A stretch of 64,000 nt of DNA from Labrys wisconsinensis (GCF_030814995.1 NZ_JAUSVX010000011.1:186001-250000), one strand, 5' to 3'; counted from the first letter of the stretch, positions 52,272-61,589 are shown. Made by a program: numbers and translations. Notes: a model not told the origin generated them from the letters alone.

Positions 52272-53726
52272 ATGACGCCTCTCGATTCTGACCGGTTTCG
52301 CCGTCCTGTCGAGTCGCAGGATCTGCCGCCGCCGGTGGAATGGCGTCCAGTGCTGCCACGCCGCAAGGGCGCGACCAAGCACAAGCTCCTCACCGAGCGG
52401 ATCATCGCCGACATCGACGCGGAGCTGCTGCGCCCCGGGGCGCGCATGCCGACCCACCGGGACCTCGCCCGGGCGCTCGGCGTCTCCGTGCAGACCGTGT
52501 CGATCAGCTACAAGGAGGCGGAGCGGCACGGCTACCTCCGCGGCGAGGTCGGACGCGGCACCTTCGTGCGCAACCGCGTCACCGAGCGGGCCGACCGCTT
52601 CATGCTCGACCGCAGCCCCGGTCAGACGGCGGACCTGTCGATCATCCGCGCCGTCTACACCGAGGCGCACGAGCGCGCCTCGCGCCAGGCAATGGCGCGC
52701 CTCGCCGAGGCGGACAACAGCGCCTTCATGCGGCCCTGCCGGCCGATCGCCGGGCTCGACCGGCACCGAGCCGCGGCGCAGACCTGGCTGCGCGGCCTCG
52801 GCGCTGCCGCCGCGCCGGACCGGATCCTGATCACCAATGGCGCTGCTCATGGCCTGTTCCTCGCCGTCGCCGCCGTGGTCCGGCCCGGCGACGTGGTGCT
52901 GACGGAGAACCTGACCGACCACGGCATCATCGGCCTCGCCAGCGTGCTCGGCTTCACCCTGCGCGGCCTGCCGACCGATGCGGAGGGCGTGCTGCCCGAG
53001 GCCTTCGAGGCGGCCTGCGCCGCCGGCGACGTCAGGGCGCTGGTGCTGGTGCCGAGCCTGGGCAATCCGACCGGCCATGTCGCCGGGGACGAGCGGCGGC
53101 GGGCGATCGCCGCGATCGCGGCCCGCCGCGGCGTCTTCGTCATCGAGGACGAGGTCTGCAAGCCGCTGCTGGAGACGATGCTCCCCTCGATCGCCGAGAT
53201 GCTGCCGGACCTCGGCTTCTTCGCCACCAGCTTCACCAAGACCCTCATGGCGGGCCTGCGGGTCGGCTATCTCGTGGTGCCGCCGGCCTATGGCATCCGC
53301 GTCGCCAGCATCATGCGGGTGACGAGCTGGAGCGCCACCAACCTGCCGGCCGAGATTGCCACGCTCTGGATCGAGGACGGCACGGCCGAGGCGCTGCTGC
53401 GCGTGCAGCGCCAGGAGGCGCGGGCCCGGCAGGCGATCGTGGCGCAGGTGCTGGGCAGCCACGTCGCGGCCACGCATCCCCTGTCGCTCTGCGCCTGGCT
53501 CAAGGTGCCGCCGCACTGGAGCGAGGAGGGTCTGGTGCGGGCGCTGGCCCAGCGCGCCATCGCGGTGACCCCGTCCGACCCCTTCATCGCCGGCGAGCGC
53601 GGCCGCGGCGGCATCCGCATCTGCCTGGGCGGGCGCCTGTCGCACGCGGCGCTCGGCGAGACGCTGGCGGCGCTGCGCGCCACCTTCGAGCAGCTGCCGC
53701 CGGTCTATGATGTGCGCATCGCCTGA
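52272..53726 (+). CDS. enuR: MocR-like ectoine utilisation regulator EnuR/EhuR
   Basis: A 484-residue GntR/MocR regulator: N-terminal winged helix (about residues 34-100; MPTHRDLARALGVSVQTVSISYKEAE) and a fold-I aminotransferase domain (about 115-484). The PLP-binding lysine is Lys323 in ATSFTKTLMAGL, the usual Asp and Asn ligands lie in IEDEV and PSLGNPTGH. In characterised EnuR, PLP bound here traps diaminobutyrate or its acetyl form, relieving repression. ATG at 52272 is chosen; a TTG at 52254 lies inside the operator. It is directly upstream of eutB on the same strand, with the second operator between. Confidence 0.93.
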   Translation: MTPLDSDRFRRPVESQDLPPPVEWRPVLPRRKGATKHKLLTERIIADIDAELLRPGARMPTHRDLARALGVSVQTVSISYKEAERHGYLRGEVGRGTFVRNRVTERADRFMLDRSPGQTADLSIIRAVYTEAHERASRQAMARLAEADNSAFMRPCRPIAGLDRHRAAAQTWLRGLGAAAAPDRILITNGAAHGLFLAVAAVVRPGDVVLTENLTDHGIIGLASVLGFTLRGLPTDAEGVLPEAFEAACAAGDVRALVLVPSLGNPTGHVAGDERRRAIAAIAARRGVFVIEDEVCKPLLETMLPSIAEMLPDLGFFATSFTKTLMAGLRVGYLVVPPAYGIRVASIMRVTSWSATNLPAEIATLWIEDGTAEALLRVQRQEARARQAIVAQVLGSHVAATHPLSLCAWLKVPPHWSEEGLVRALAQRAIAVTPSDPFIAGERGRGGIRICLGGRLSHAALGETLAALRATFEQLPPVYDVRIA

Positions 53727-53727
53727 G

Positions 53728-53747
53728 ATATTGTTTCATGACAATAT
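53728..53747. promoter_or_regulatory. candidate EnuR operator 2, upstream of eutB
   Basis: ATATTGTTTCATGACAATAT, a 7-bp inverted repeat ATATTGT-N6-ACAATAT beginning right after the enuR stop. The first 18 positions match the site upstream of enuR at 16. A TTGACA element (53753-53758) lies 6 nt downstream and could be a -35 box, although I do not see a good -10. It should control the eut-doe-ehu operon separately from enuR. Confidence 0.75.
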
Positions 53748-53809
53748 AGAAATTGACATGATACTTGTGCGGCCACACCATCAGGTCACTTCATCGGGAG
53801 ATGTGACGG

Positions 53810-54814
53810 ATGGTTGTGGCCGCCGGCCTGTCGCAGGTGCCTTGCGGGGATGGCGCCGTCGGCCTCGCCACGATCGAGGCGGCGCAGGCGCGCATCGCCG
53901 GCGAGGTCCTGCGCACGCCGCTGATCCGCTCCGCCGCGCTCTCGGCCGCCGGCAGCCCGGTGCACCTCAAGCTCGAGACGCACCAGGGGACAGGCAGCTT
54001 CAAGCTGCGCGGCGCGACCAACGCCGTCCTCTCCCTCGACCCGCCGGCGCGGGCCCGCGGCCTCGTCACCGCCTCGACCGGCAATCACGGCCGGGCCCTC
54101 GCCCATGCGGCGCGGGCGCAGGGCGTGCGCGCGGTGATCTGCATGTCGCGGCTGGTGCCGGCGAACAAGGTCGCGGCGGTCGAGGCGCTCGGCGCCGAGG
54201 TGCGGATCGTCGGCCGCTCGCAGGATGAGGCCCAGCTCGAGGTCGCGCGCCTGGTGCGCGAGGAGGGCCTGACCGAGGTGCCGCCCTTCGACCATGCCGC
54301 GGTGGTCGCCGGCCAGGGCACGATCGGGCTGGAGATCGTCGCCGACCTGGCCGACGTCGCGCTGGTGCTGGTGCCGCTCTCGGGCGGCGGGCTCGCCGCC
54401 GGCGTCGCCGCGGCGGTCAAGGGGCTGAGGCCGCAGGCGCGCGTCATCGGCGTCTCGATGCGGCGCGGCGCGGCGATGCAGGCCAGCCTCGCCGCCGGCC
54501 GGCCGGTCGCGGTGGAGGAGGTGGAGACGCTGGCGGATTCGCTCGGCGGCGGCATCGGTCTCGACAACCGCCTGACCTTCGCCCTGTGCCGCGACCTGCT
54601 CGACGGCGTCGTCCTGCTCGATGAGGCCGAGATCGCCGCCGGCATCCGCCACGTCTTCGCCGCCGAGGGCGAGGTGGTCGAGGGCGCCGGCGCGGTTGGC
54701 ATCGCGGCGCTGCTGGCGGGCAAGGTGGAGGCGCACGGCCCGGTCGCGGTGGTGGTCTCCGGCGGCAATATCGACGCGGCGGCGCATCGCCGGATCATCG
54801 AGGGAGCCGCGTGA
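53810..54814 (+). CDS. eutB: hydroxyectoine utilisation dehydratase EutB
   Basis: A 334-residue threonine-dehydratase-like PLP enzyme. The PLP lysine is Lys65 in GSFKLRG, the glycine loop is SGGGLAAG, and GAGAVGIAAL is the fold signature near the end. In ectoine clusters EutB works in the hydroxyectoine branch (EutABC), which converts hydroxyectoine derivatives toward the ectoine pathway. A GGGAG lies before the ATG at 53810. The stop overlaps the eutC start (TGATG). A plain threonine/serine dehydratase is the alternative reading, made unlikely by context. Confidence 0.9.
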   Translation: MVVAAGLSQVPCGDGAVGLATIEAAQARIAGEVLRTPLIRSAALSAAGSPVHLKLETHQGTGSFKLRGATNAVLSLDPPARARGLVTASTGNHGRALAHAARAQGVRAVICMSRLVPANKVAAVEALGAEVRIVGRSQDEAQLEVARLVREEGLTEVPPFDHAAVVAGQGTIGLEIVADLADVALVLVPLSGGGLAAGVAAAVKGLRPQARVIGVSMRRGAAMQASLAAGRPVAVEEVETLADSLGGGIGLDNRLTFALCRDLLDGVVLLDEAEIAAGIRHVFAAEGEVVEGAGAVGIAALLAGKVEAHGPVAVVVSGGNIDAAAHRRIIEGAA

Positions 54815-55827
54815 TGGCTGGGATGCTGATCCTCACCGAGGCGGATCTCCGGCGTATCGTGCCGCTCGACGCCGACGCGGTCGCCTGCGTCGAGGAGGCC
54901 TTCGCGGCGCTCGCCACCAAGGCGGTGGCGATGCCGCCGATCCTGCGCCTCGATATTCCCGAGCATCGCGGCGAGGTCGACGTCAAGACCGCCTATGTCC
55001 CCGGCTTCGACGGCTTCGCCATCAAGGTCAGCTCCGGCTTCTTCGACAACCCGAAGCTCGGCCTGCCCAGCCTCAACGGCCTGATGGTGCTGCTCAGCGC
55101 CCGCACCGGCCTGGTCGAGGCGCTGCTGCTCGACAATGGCTATCTCACGCAGGTGCGCACCGCCGCGGCCGGCGCCGTGGCGGCGAAGCACCTCGCCCGC
55201 CCGGACGCCCGGACCGCGGCGGTGCTCGGCGCCGGCGAGCAGGCGCGGCTGCAGCTCGAGGCGTTGCTGCTCGTGCGGCGGATCAGCCAAGCGCGGATCT
55301 GGGCCCGCGATCCCGCCCGCGCTGCCGAGGCCGCGGCGGGGCTGGCGCAGCGGCTCGGCATCCCGGTCGAGGCGGCGGCGAGCGCCGAGGCGGCCTGCGC
55401 CGGCGCCGACATCGTCGTCACCGCGACGCCGGCCACGGTGCCGATCCTCCAAGCCGACTGGCTGCAGCCCGGCCAGCACGTCACCGCCATGGGCAGCGAC
55501 TCCGAGCACAAGACCGAGATCGACCCGGCGCTGTTCGCCCGCGCCGTCTATGTCGCCGACAGCCTGCCGCAGACGCGCCGCCTCGGCGAACTCGCCCATG
55601 CCGTGCGGGCCGGGACGGCGCGGGCCGACCAGGCCTTCGCCGAGCTCGGCCAGGTCATCGCCGGCCGCGCGCCGGGCCGGACCGGCGCGGCCGAGATCAC
55701 GCTCTGCGATCTCACCGGCACCGGCGTGCAGGACACCGCCATCGCCGCGCTCGCCCACCGTCGCGCCGTGGCGGCCGGTGCGGGCCAGGCGTTCGAAACC
55801 ACAGGACCGAGCGGAGATGCCGCGTGA
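54814..55827 (+). CDS. eutC: ectoine utilisation protein EutC (ornithine cyclodeaminase family)
   Basis: A 337-residue member of the ornithine cyclodeaminase/mu-crystallin family. The Rossmann part shows AAVLGAGEQARLQLEALL, with conserved TAYVPGF and DNGYLTQVRTAAAGAVA. EutC acts with EutA and EutB on hydroxyectoine; its likely role is an NAD-linked reduction or cyclodeamination step. ATG at 54814 overlaps the eutB stop; GGAG lies upstream. GTG of doeA overlaps its own stop. Confidence 0.9.
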   Translation: MAGMLILTEADLRRIVPLDADAVACVEEAFAALATKAVAMPPILRLDIPEHRGEVDVKTAYVPGFDGFAIKVSSGFFDNPKLGLPSLNGLMVLLSARTGLVEALLLDNGYLTQVRTAAAGAVAAKHLARPDARTAAVLGAGEQARLQLEALLLVRRISQARIWARDPARAAEAAAGLAQRLGIPVEAAASAEAACAGADIVVTATPATVPILQADWLQPGQHVTAMGSDSEHKTEIDPALFARAVYVADSLPQTRRLGELAHAVRAGTARADQAFAELGQVIAGRAPGRTGAAEITLCDLTGTGVQDTAIAALAHRRAVAAGAGQAFETTGPSGDAA

Positions 55828-57005
55828 CCGAGCCGACCCTGAACTTCAGCCGCGCCGAATATGACGAACGCCTGAGGAAGACCCGCACCGCGATGGAGCG
55901 CGCCGGCCTCGACCTCCTGATCGTCACCGACCCCTCCAACATGCACTGGTTGACCGGCTATGACGGCTGGTCCTTCTACGTCCACCAATGCGTGCTGGTG
56001 CCGGGCACGGGCGAGCCGGTCTGGTACGGGCGCGGGCAGGACCGCAACGGGGCGAAGCGCACCACCTGGCTCTCCGACGAGAGCATGGTCGGCTATGCCG
56101 ACCATTACGTGCAGTCGACCGAGCGCCACCCGATGGACGTCCTCGCCGGCGTGATCGAGGCGCGCGGCTGGGGCCGCTGCACCATCGGCGTCGAGATGGA
56201 CAATTACTGGTTCAGCGCCGCCGCCTACGCCTCGCTGACCAAGCACCTGCCGAACGCCCGCTTCAAGGACTCCGCCTCGCTGGTCAATTGGCAGCGGGCG
56301 GTGAAGAGCCCGACCGAGCTCGACTATATGCGCCGGGCCGGGCGCATCGTCGAAGCCATGCACCGGCGCATCCTCGACACGGTCGAGCCAGGCCTGCGCA
56401 AATGCGACCTGGTGGCCGAGATCTACGATGCCGGCATCCGCGGCGTCGACGGCTTCGGCGGCGACTATGCCGCCATCGTGCCGCTGCTGCCCTCGGGGGA
56501 GGAGGCCTCGGCGCCGCACCTCACCTGGGACGACCGGCCGATGCGGAGCGGCGAGGGCACGTTCTTCGAGATCGCCGGCTGCTACAAGCGCTATCACTGC
56601 CCGCTGTCGCGCACCGTGTTCCTGGGCAAGCCGACGCAGGCCTTCCTCGACGCGGAGAAGGCGACGCTGGAAGGCATGGAGGCCGGGCTCGCCGCCGCCA
56701 GGCCCGGCAATGCCTGCGAGGACATCGCCAATGCCTTCTATGCCGTCCTCAAGCGGCACGGCATCGTCAAGGACAACCGCACCGGCTACCCCATCGGCCT
56801 GAGCTATCCGCCGGACTGGGGCGAGCGCACCATGAGCCTGCGCCCCGGCGACCGCACCGAGCTCAGGCCGGGCATGACGTTCCATTTCATGACCGGCCTG
56901 TGGCTGGAGACGATGGGCCTGGAGATCACCGAGAGCATCGTCATCACCGAGGCCGGCGTCGAGTGCCTGTCGAACGTGCCGCGCCAGCTGTTCGTCAAGC
57001 CATGA
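55824..57005 (+). CDS. doeA: ectoine hydrolase DoeA (EutD)
   Basis: A 393-residue M24-family (creatinase/aminopeptidase P fold) protein. The N-terminal domain (about residues 1-160) has YDERLRKTRTAMERAGLDLLIVTDPSNMHWLTGYDGWSFYV (split), and the C-terminal pita-bread domain has SPTELDYMRRAG and ETMGLEITESIVIT. It opens the ectoine ring to give N-alpha-acetyl-diaminobutyrate (and its isomer). GTG at 55824 overlaps the eutC stop with GGAG upstream. Sequence gives no sign of damage. It precedes doeB with a 4-nt overlap. Confidence 0.92.
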   Translation: MTEPTLNFSRAEYDERLRKTRTAMERAGLDLLIVTDPSNMHWLTGYDGWSFYVHQCVLVPGTGEPVWYGRGQDRNGAKRTTWLSDESMVGYADHYVQSTERHPMDVLAGVIEARGWGRCTIGVEMDNYWFSAAAYASLTKHLPNARFKDSASLVNWQRAVKSPTELDYMRRAGRIVEAMHRRILDTVEPGLRKCDLVAEIYDAGIRGVDGFGGDYAAIVPLLPSGEEASAPHLTWDDRPMRSGEGTFFEIAGCYKRYHCPLSRTVFLGKPTQAFLDAEKATLEGMEAGLAAARPGNACEDIANAFYAVLKRHGIVKDNRTGYPIGLSYPPDWGERTMSLRPGDRTELRPGMTFHFMTGLWLETMGLEITESIVITEAGVECLSNVPRQLFVKP

Positions 57006-58009
57006 GCGCGCTCCGACCCTCGCCGATCGCGGCGACCGTCGACTTCGAGGCCGACGGCGTGCAGCACGGCCACCTGCGCCTGCCCTGGAGCCGCGACGAC
57101 AGCGCCTGGGGCTCGGTGATGATCCCGATCGCGGTGGTGAAGCGCGGGCAGGGGCCGACGGCCCTGCTCACCGGCGCCAACCACGGCGACGAGTATGAAG
57201 GGCCGATCGCGCTGTTCGACCTCGCCCGCACCTTGCGGGCCGAGGACGTCAGCGGCCGCGTCATCATCGTGCCGGCGATGAACTATCCGGCCTTCCGCGC
57301 CGGCACGCGCACCTCGCCGATCGATCGGGGCAACCTCAACCGCAGCTTTCCCGGCCGGCCCGACGGCACGGTGACGGAGAAGATCGCCGACTATTTCGCC
57401 CGCACGCTGCTGCCGATGGCGGATCTGGTGCTCGACTTCCATTCCGGCGGTCGGACGCTCGATTTCCTGCCCTATGCCGCGGCGCACGCGCTTGCCGACA
57501 AGGCGCAGGAGGAGCGCTGCTTTGCCGTCGTCGCCGCTTTCTCCGCCCCCTGGTCGATGCGGATGATCGAGATCGATGCCGTCGGCATGTACGACACCGC
57601 GGCCGAGGCGCTCGGCAAGGTGTTCGTCACCACCGAGCTCAGCGGCGGGGGCACGGCCACCGCCCGCTCCGCGGCTATCGCCCGGCGTGGCGTCACCAAT
57701 GTGCTGCGGCATGCCGGCATCCTCATGGGCGCGCCCGCGACCGCCCCGACCCGCTGGCTCGACATGCCCTCGGCCGCTTGCTTCGGCTTCAGCGAGGAGG
57801 ACGGGCTGGTCGAATTTCTGAAAGATCTCGGCGACCCCGTCGGGGAGGGCGAGGTGATCGCCCGCATACACCCCCTCGGCCGCACCGGCCTCGCCCCGGC
57901 CGAGCACCGCGCCGGCCTCGACGGCCTCCTGACCGCCCGCCATTTCCCCGGCCTGATCAAGGCCGGCGACTGCCTCGCCGTCGTCGCCACCACGCGCGAG
58001 GACGCCTGA
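57002..58009 (+). CDS. doeB: N-acetyl-L-2,4-diaminobutyrate deacetylase DoeB (EutE)
   Basis: A 335-residue zinc-dependent deacylase of the succinylglutamate desuccinylase/aspartoacylase family. Zinc ligands are visible in GANHGDEYEG (His61, Glu64) and LDFHSGG (His147), with RGNLNRSFPG at the substrate site. It removes acetate from the ring-opened ectoine product to form diaminobutyrate. ATG at 57002 overlaps the doeA stop. A hairpin follows before ehuB. Confidence 0.92.
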   Translation: MSALRPSPIAATVDFEADGVQHGHLRLPWSRDDSAWGSVMIPIAVVKRGQGPTALLTGANHGDEYEGPIALFDLARTLRAEDVSGRVIIVPAMNYPAFRAGTRTSPIDRGNLNRSFPGRPDGTVTEKIADYFARTLLPMADLVLDFHSGGRTLDFLPYAAAHALADKAQEERCFAVVAAFSAPWSMRMIEIDAVGMYDTAAEALGKVFVTTELSGGGTATARSAAIARRGVTNVLRHAGILMGAPATAPTRWLDMPSAACFGFSEEDGLVEFLKDLGDPVGEGEVIARIHPLGRTGLAPAEHRAGLDGLLTARHFPGLIKAGDCLAVVATTREDA

Positions 58010-58012
58010 CCC

Positions 58013-58040
58013 GGAACCGGGAGCGCGCGCCCCCGGTTCC
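58013..58040. repeat. hairpin between doeB and ehuB
   Basis: GGAACCGGG (58013-58021) pairs with CCCGGTTCC (58032-58040) across a 10-nt loop, 3 nt after the doeB stop. No U-tract follows, so read-through into ehuB is likely at some level. It may set the binding-protein gene apart in expression. Confidence 0.55.
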
Positions 58041-58098
58041 ATAATCAGACGAGCCGGACCCAACCGGACATGTCCGCCAACAGACAGGAGAAGACCCG

Positions 58099-58956
58099 AT
58101 GAACGCCATCCGACTCGCCGGTCTCGCCGCGCTGGCCCTCGCCGCCGGCCTCGGCTCGGCCGCCGCCACAACGCTCGAGGACGTGAAGAGCAACGGCTAT
58201 ATCCGCGGCGCCAGCGCCAACGAGGTGCCCTACAGCTACATGGACGAAAGCGGCGCGGCCAAGGGCATCGGCCCCGACGTCGCCACCGCCGTGCTGAAGT
58301 CCATGGGCATCGCCGAGATCGACTGGAGCGTGACGCCCTTCGGCTCGCTGATCCCCGGCCTCAAGGCCAGGCGCTACGATTTCGTCGCCGCCGAGATGAA
58401 CATCCTGCCCGACCGCTGCAAGCAGGTGATGTTCACCGAGCCCAATTCCAGCTACGGCGAAGGCCTGCTGGTGCCGGCCGGCAACCCGAAGAAGCTGCAT
58501 GCCTATGAGGACATCAAGAAGGACCCGTCGCTGAAGGTCGCGATCGTCTCGGGCGCCGACCAGATCGACTTCCTGCACGAGCTCGGCGTGCCCGACAGCC
58601 AGATCGTGATGATCCAGGCCAATGCCGACGCCCTTTCCACCATCCAGACCGGCCGCGCCGATGCCTACGCGGCCACGGAGCTCACCGTGTCGCAGCTGGT
58701 CAAGGGCGCCGGCGGCGGCGTCGAGCAGGCCGAGCCGTTCAGCGATCCCATGATCAAGGGCAAGCCGGCGCGCAGCTATGGCGGCTTCGACTTCCGCCTG
58801 GAGGACAAGGAGTTGTATCAGGCCTTCAACACGGCGCTGGTCGCCTTCAAGAAGACCGACGACTACAAGAAGATCCTGACCAGCTACGGCCTCAGCCCGG
58901 AAAGCGTCGAGGCGGCGCGGACGAAGACGATGGCCGACGCCTGCGCGGGGAAGTGA
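58099..58956 (+). CDS. ehuB: ectoine/hydroxyectoine ABC transporter binding protein EhuB
   Basis: A 285-residue exported family-3 binding protein with signal peptide MNAIRLAGLAALALAAGLG and cleavage near SAAA. The N-lobe has ANEVPYSYMDESGAAKGIGPDV and AAEMNILPDRCKQVMFTEP, as in EhuB, whose ligand cage uses aromatic residues. CAGGAGAAG lies before the ATG. It follows doeB by 89 nt with a hairpin between. It binds ectoine and hydroxyectoine in the periplasm by analogy with the Sinorhizobium system. Confidence 0.92.
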   Translation: MNAIRLAGLAALALAAGLGSAAATTLEDVKSNGYIRGASANEVPYSYMDESGAAKGIGPDVATAVLKSMGIAEIDWSVTPFGSLIPGLKARRYDFVAAEMNILPDRCKQVMFTEPNSSYGEGLLVPAGNPKKLHAYEDIKKDPSLKVAIVSGADQIDFLHELGVPDSQIVMIQANADALSTIQTGRADAYAATELTVSQLVKGAGGGVEQAEPFSDPMIKGKPARSYGGFDFRLEDKELYQAFNTALVAFKKTDDYKKILTSYGLSPESVEAARTKTMADACAGK

Positions 58957-59027
58957 GGCGGATATTCGGGATGAGTCGTCCGGTAGGCAGGTGTCCGGCG
59001 GGCGAGACGCCTCAAGTGCAATTCCTG

Positions 59028-59203
59028 CTCGACGCCTGCCGATTCCCCTCCCCCTTGCGGGGAGGGGCTAGGGGTGGGGGTCGTGCAAGCTGAGGCGGAT
59101 CGGCTTCCAAAAGGCGCACTTAGCAACGCACTACGCCTCGCTCGGATGGACCCCCACCCCGTACCCCTCCCCGCAAGGGGGAGGGGAATCGGCCGGCGTC
59201 GAG
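59028..59203. repeat. 176-nt inverted-repeat element between ehuB and ehuC
   Basis: Two 55-nt arms (59028-59082 and 59149-59203) complementary at 51 positions, around a 66-nt loop. Each arm itself has the CCCCTCCCC-CTTGC-GGGGAGGGG hairpin of family A. The element lies wholly within the ehu operon, between the binding-protein stop and the permease start, and contains no gene. It may have inserted there without stopping operon function, or act as a strong attenuator. Confidence 0.8.
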
Positions 59204-59244
59204 TGTGAAACGATCTCGACGGCGGCATCTCTTCACGAGGCCCG

Positions 59245-59910
59245 ATGACCTGGACCCATTACCTCCCCGCGCTCCTCAAGGGCGCCCAGGTGACGGCGGA
59301 GATCGCCGTCGCCTCGACCGTGCTCGGCGCGGTCCTCGCCTTCGCCGCGGGCATCGCGCGGGTGGAGGGCGGACGCGTCCTGTCGTGGATCGCGCTGGTC
59401 TATATCGAGATCTTCCGTGGCACCTCGCTCCTGGTGCAGCTGTTCTGGCTCTACTACGCCCTGCCGCTGGTGGGCGTTTCGTTCAGCCCCGTCGTCACCG
59501 GCATTGCCGGCCTCGCCCTCAATATCGGGGCCTATGGGGCGGAGGTGGTGCGCGGGGCGCTGCTGGCGGTGCCGCCGCAGCAGCGCGAGGCGGCGCGGGC
59601 GCTCAATTTCGGTCGGACGCACACGCTGCTGCGCATCTGCCTGCCGCAGGCGGTGGTGGAGATGATGCCCTCCTTCGGCAACCTGGCGGTGCAGAACCTC
59701 AAGGACACCTCGCTGGTCTCGCTGATCTCGATCAGCGACCTGACCTTCCGGGCCCAGTCGCTGCGCAACATCTCGCTCGACAGCGTCACGATCTATTCGA
59801 TGACGCTGATCGGCTACTTCGTCATGGCGCTGGTGCTGACCGCGCTGATGCGCTGGCTGGAGGCGGCGCTGCGGCGCGGGCCGGCCTTCCCGCGCAGCGT
59901 GCACGGTTGA
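59245..59910 (+). CDS. ehuC: ectoine/hydroxyectoine ABC transporter permease EhuC
   Basis: A 221-residue polar-amino-acid-type permease with five or six helices. EAA loop: PQQREAARALNFGRTHTLLRI. It is 288 nt from ehuB because of the inserted repeat, and 10 nt from ehuD. It pairs with EhuD to form the channel. The start ATG is at 59245. Confidence 0.9.
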   Translation: MTWTHYLPALLKGAQVTAEIAVASTVLGAVLAFAAGIARVEGGRVLSWIALVYIEIFRGTSLLVQLFWLYYALPLVGVSFSPVVTGIAGLALNIGAYGAEVVRGALLAVPPQQREAARALNFGRTHTLLRICLPQAVVEMMPSFGNLAVQNLKDTSLVSLISISDLTFRAQSLRNISLDSVTIYSMTLIGYFVMALVLTALMRWLEAALRRGPAFPRSVHG

Positions 59911-59920
59911 GGGGCGCGCC

Positions 59921-60613
59921 ATGATCTACGGCTATGCCTGGGACACCTCCTCCAGCCTCGCCTTCGCCCTGTCGATCCTGCCGATCCTCGGCATCGGCCT
60001 GATCGTCACCCTGGAGGCGACGGTGGCGGGCTTCGCCATCGCGCTCGTCCTCGGCCTCGTCTTCGCCTTGCTCCGGCGCAGCCGGCTCAGCGTTATCGCC
60101 TGGCCGACGGCCGCGGTGATCGAGTTCATCCGCGACACGCCGCTCCTGGTCCAGCTGTTCTTCCTCTATTACGTGCTGCCGGTCTACGGCATCACCCTGC
60201 CGGCCTTCCTCACCGGCGCCATCGCGCTCGGCCTGCAATATTCGGCCTATACGTCGGAGGTCTACCGCGCCGGCCTCGACGCGGTGCCCAGGGGCCAATG
60301 GGAGGCGGCGGTGGCGCTGAACCTGACCCGGGCGCGGACCTATCGCGACATCGTGGTGCCGCAGGCGATCCCGCGGATCGTGCCGGCGCTCGGCAACTAC
60401 CTCGTCTCGATGCTGAAGGAGACGCCGGTCCTCTCCGTGGTCACGGTGGTGGACATGGTCAACCTCGCCAACCTGATCGGCGACCGCACCTTCGAATACC
60501 TCGTGCCGCTGTCGCTGGTCGGCCTGATCTTCCTCATCCTCACCCTGCTGTGCTCGGCCGGCATCCACAGGCTGGAACGGGCGCTGCCCAAGAGCGGGAT
60601 TGCCATGCGATGA
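59921..60613 (+). CDS. ehuD: ectoine/hydroxyectoine ABC transporter permease EhuD
   Basis: A 230-residue permease of the same family. EAA loop: [21 protein letters not shown]. Its TGA overlaps the ehuA ATG by 4 nt. It shares the [21 protein letters not shown] segment (split) typical of the second permease in such importers. Confidence 0.9.
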   Translation: MIYGYAWDTSSSLAFALSILPILGIGLIVTLEATVAGFAIALVLGLVFALLRRSRLSVIAWPTAAVIEFIRDTPLLVQLFFLYYVLPVYGITLPAFLTGAIALGLQYSAYTSEVYRAGLDAVPRGQWEAAVALNLTRARTYRDIVVPQAIPRIVPALGNYLVSMLKETPVLSVVTVVDMVNLANLIGDRTFEYLVPLSLVGLIFLILTLLCSAGIHRLERALPKSGIAMR

Positions 60614-61392
60614 CCGATGCTCCCACGCCGGCTGACCCCGTCATCCGCTTCGCCGGCGTCACCAAGCGCTTCGGGCCGCTGACGGTGCTCGACGATTTCG
60701 ACTTCGCTGTCGCTCCCGGCGAGAAGGTGACGCTGATCGGCCCGTCCGGCTCCGGCAAGTCGACGGTGCTGCGCATCCTGATGACGCTGGAGCCGTTCCA
60801 GGAGGGCACGCTGGAGCTGGCCGGCATCGCCTATCACCAGCCCAAGGGGCGCGGCGCTTTCCGCGCCAGCGAGCAGCACCTGCGCCAGATCCGCACCCAT
60901 GTCGGCATGGTGTTCCAGAGCTTCAACCTGTTCCCGCACATGAGCGTGCTGCGCAACGTGGTCGAGGCGCCGATGGTGGTGCTCGGCCTGGCGCGGGTCG
61001 AGGCGGAATGCCGGGCGGTCGACCTCTTGCGCATGGTCGGCCTCTCCGACAAGAAGGACCATTATCCCAGCCAGCTCTCCGGCGGCCAGCAGCAGCGCGT
61101 CGCCATCGCCCGCGCCCTGGCGATGCGCCCGCGCGTGCTCCTGTTCGACGAGCCGACCTCGGCGCTCGACCCGCAGCTGGTCGGGGAAGTGCTGGGCGTC
61201 ATCCGCTCCCTCGCCCACGAGCACGACCTCACCATGCTGCTCGTGACGCACGAGATGCGCTTTGCCCGCGAGGTGTCGGACCGGGTCTGCTTCTTCGACA
61301 AGGGGCGCATCGCCGAGCAGGGGGAGCCGGAACGGATCTTCACCAACCCGGAGCACCCGCGGACGCGGGAGTTTTTGCAGTCGGTGCTGTAG
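60610..61392 (+). CDS. ehuA: ectoine/hydroxyectoine ABC transporter ATPase EhuA
   Basis: A 260-residue ABC ATPase: Walker [10 protein letters not shown], signature LSGGQQQR, Walker [12 protein letters not shown] and switch VTHEMRFA. All intact. ATG at 60610 overlaps the ehuD stop. It completes the Ehu importer. A gap with inverted repeats follows before doeC. Confidence 0.93.
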   Translation: MTDAPTPADPVIRFAGVTKRFGPLTVLDDFDFAVAPGEKVTLIGPSGSGKSTVLRILMTLEPFQEGTLELAGIAYHQPKGRGAFRASEQHLRQIRTHVGMVFQSFNLFPHMSVLRNVVEAPMVVLGLARVEAECRAVDLLRMVGLSDKKDHYPSQLSGGQQQRVAIARALAMRPRVLLFDEPTSALDPQLVGEVLGVIRSLAHEHDLTMLLVTHEMRFAREVSDRVCFFDKGRIAEQGEPERIFTNPEHPRTREFLQSVL

Positions 61393-61451
61393 GGGGGCTT
61401 CAAGCGTTTAGAGAACGGGTGGCCTGACGAGACCGGATGTACCATCAACCG

Positions 61452-61589
61452 CGACGTCATGGACGGGCTTGTCCCGTCCATCCACGCGACCACCGTCCGT
61501 GCAGTGAAAGTCACCGGCCGATGTCGTGTCGAACACGGACCCTCGTCACGTTCGCGTGGATGGACGGGACAAGCCCGTCCATGACGTCG
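61452..61589. repeat. 138-nt element with 38-bp perfect inverted arms
   Basis: Arms 61452-61489 and 61552-61589 are exactly complementary over 38 nt, around a 62-nt loop. Within each arm lies a further palindrome, GGACGGG-CTTGT-CCCGTCC. Similar ATGGACGGG repeats are known to be scattered in many alphaproteobacterial genomes. It separates the importer genes from doeC. Confidence 0.85.

Noticed and set aside
53810-54814. General threonine dehydratase (ilvA/tdcB)
   Set aside because: Short single-domain form without a regulatory domain, and placed in a clear ectoine cluster directly before eutC; EutB fits better.
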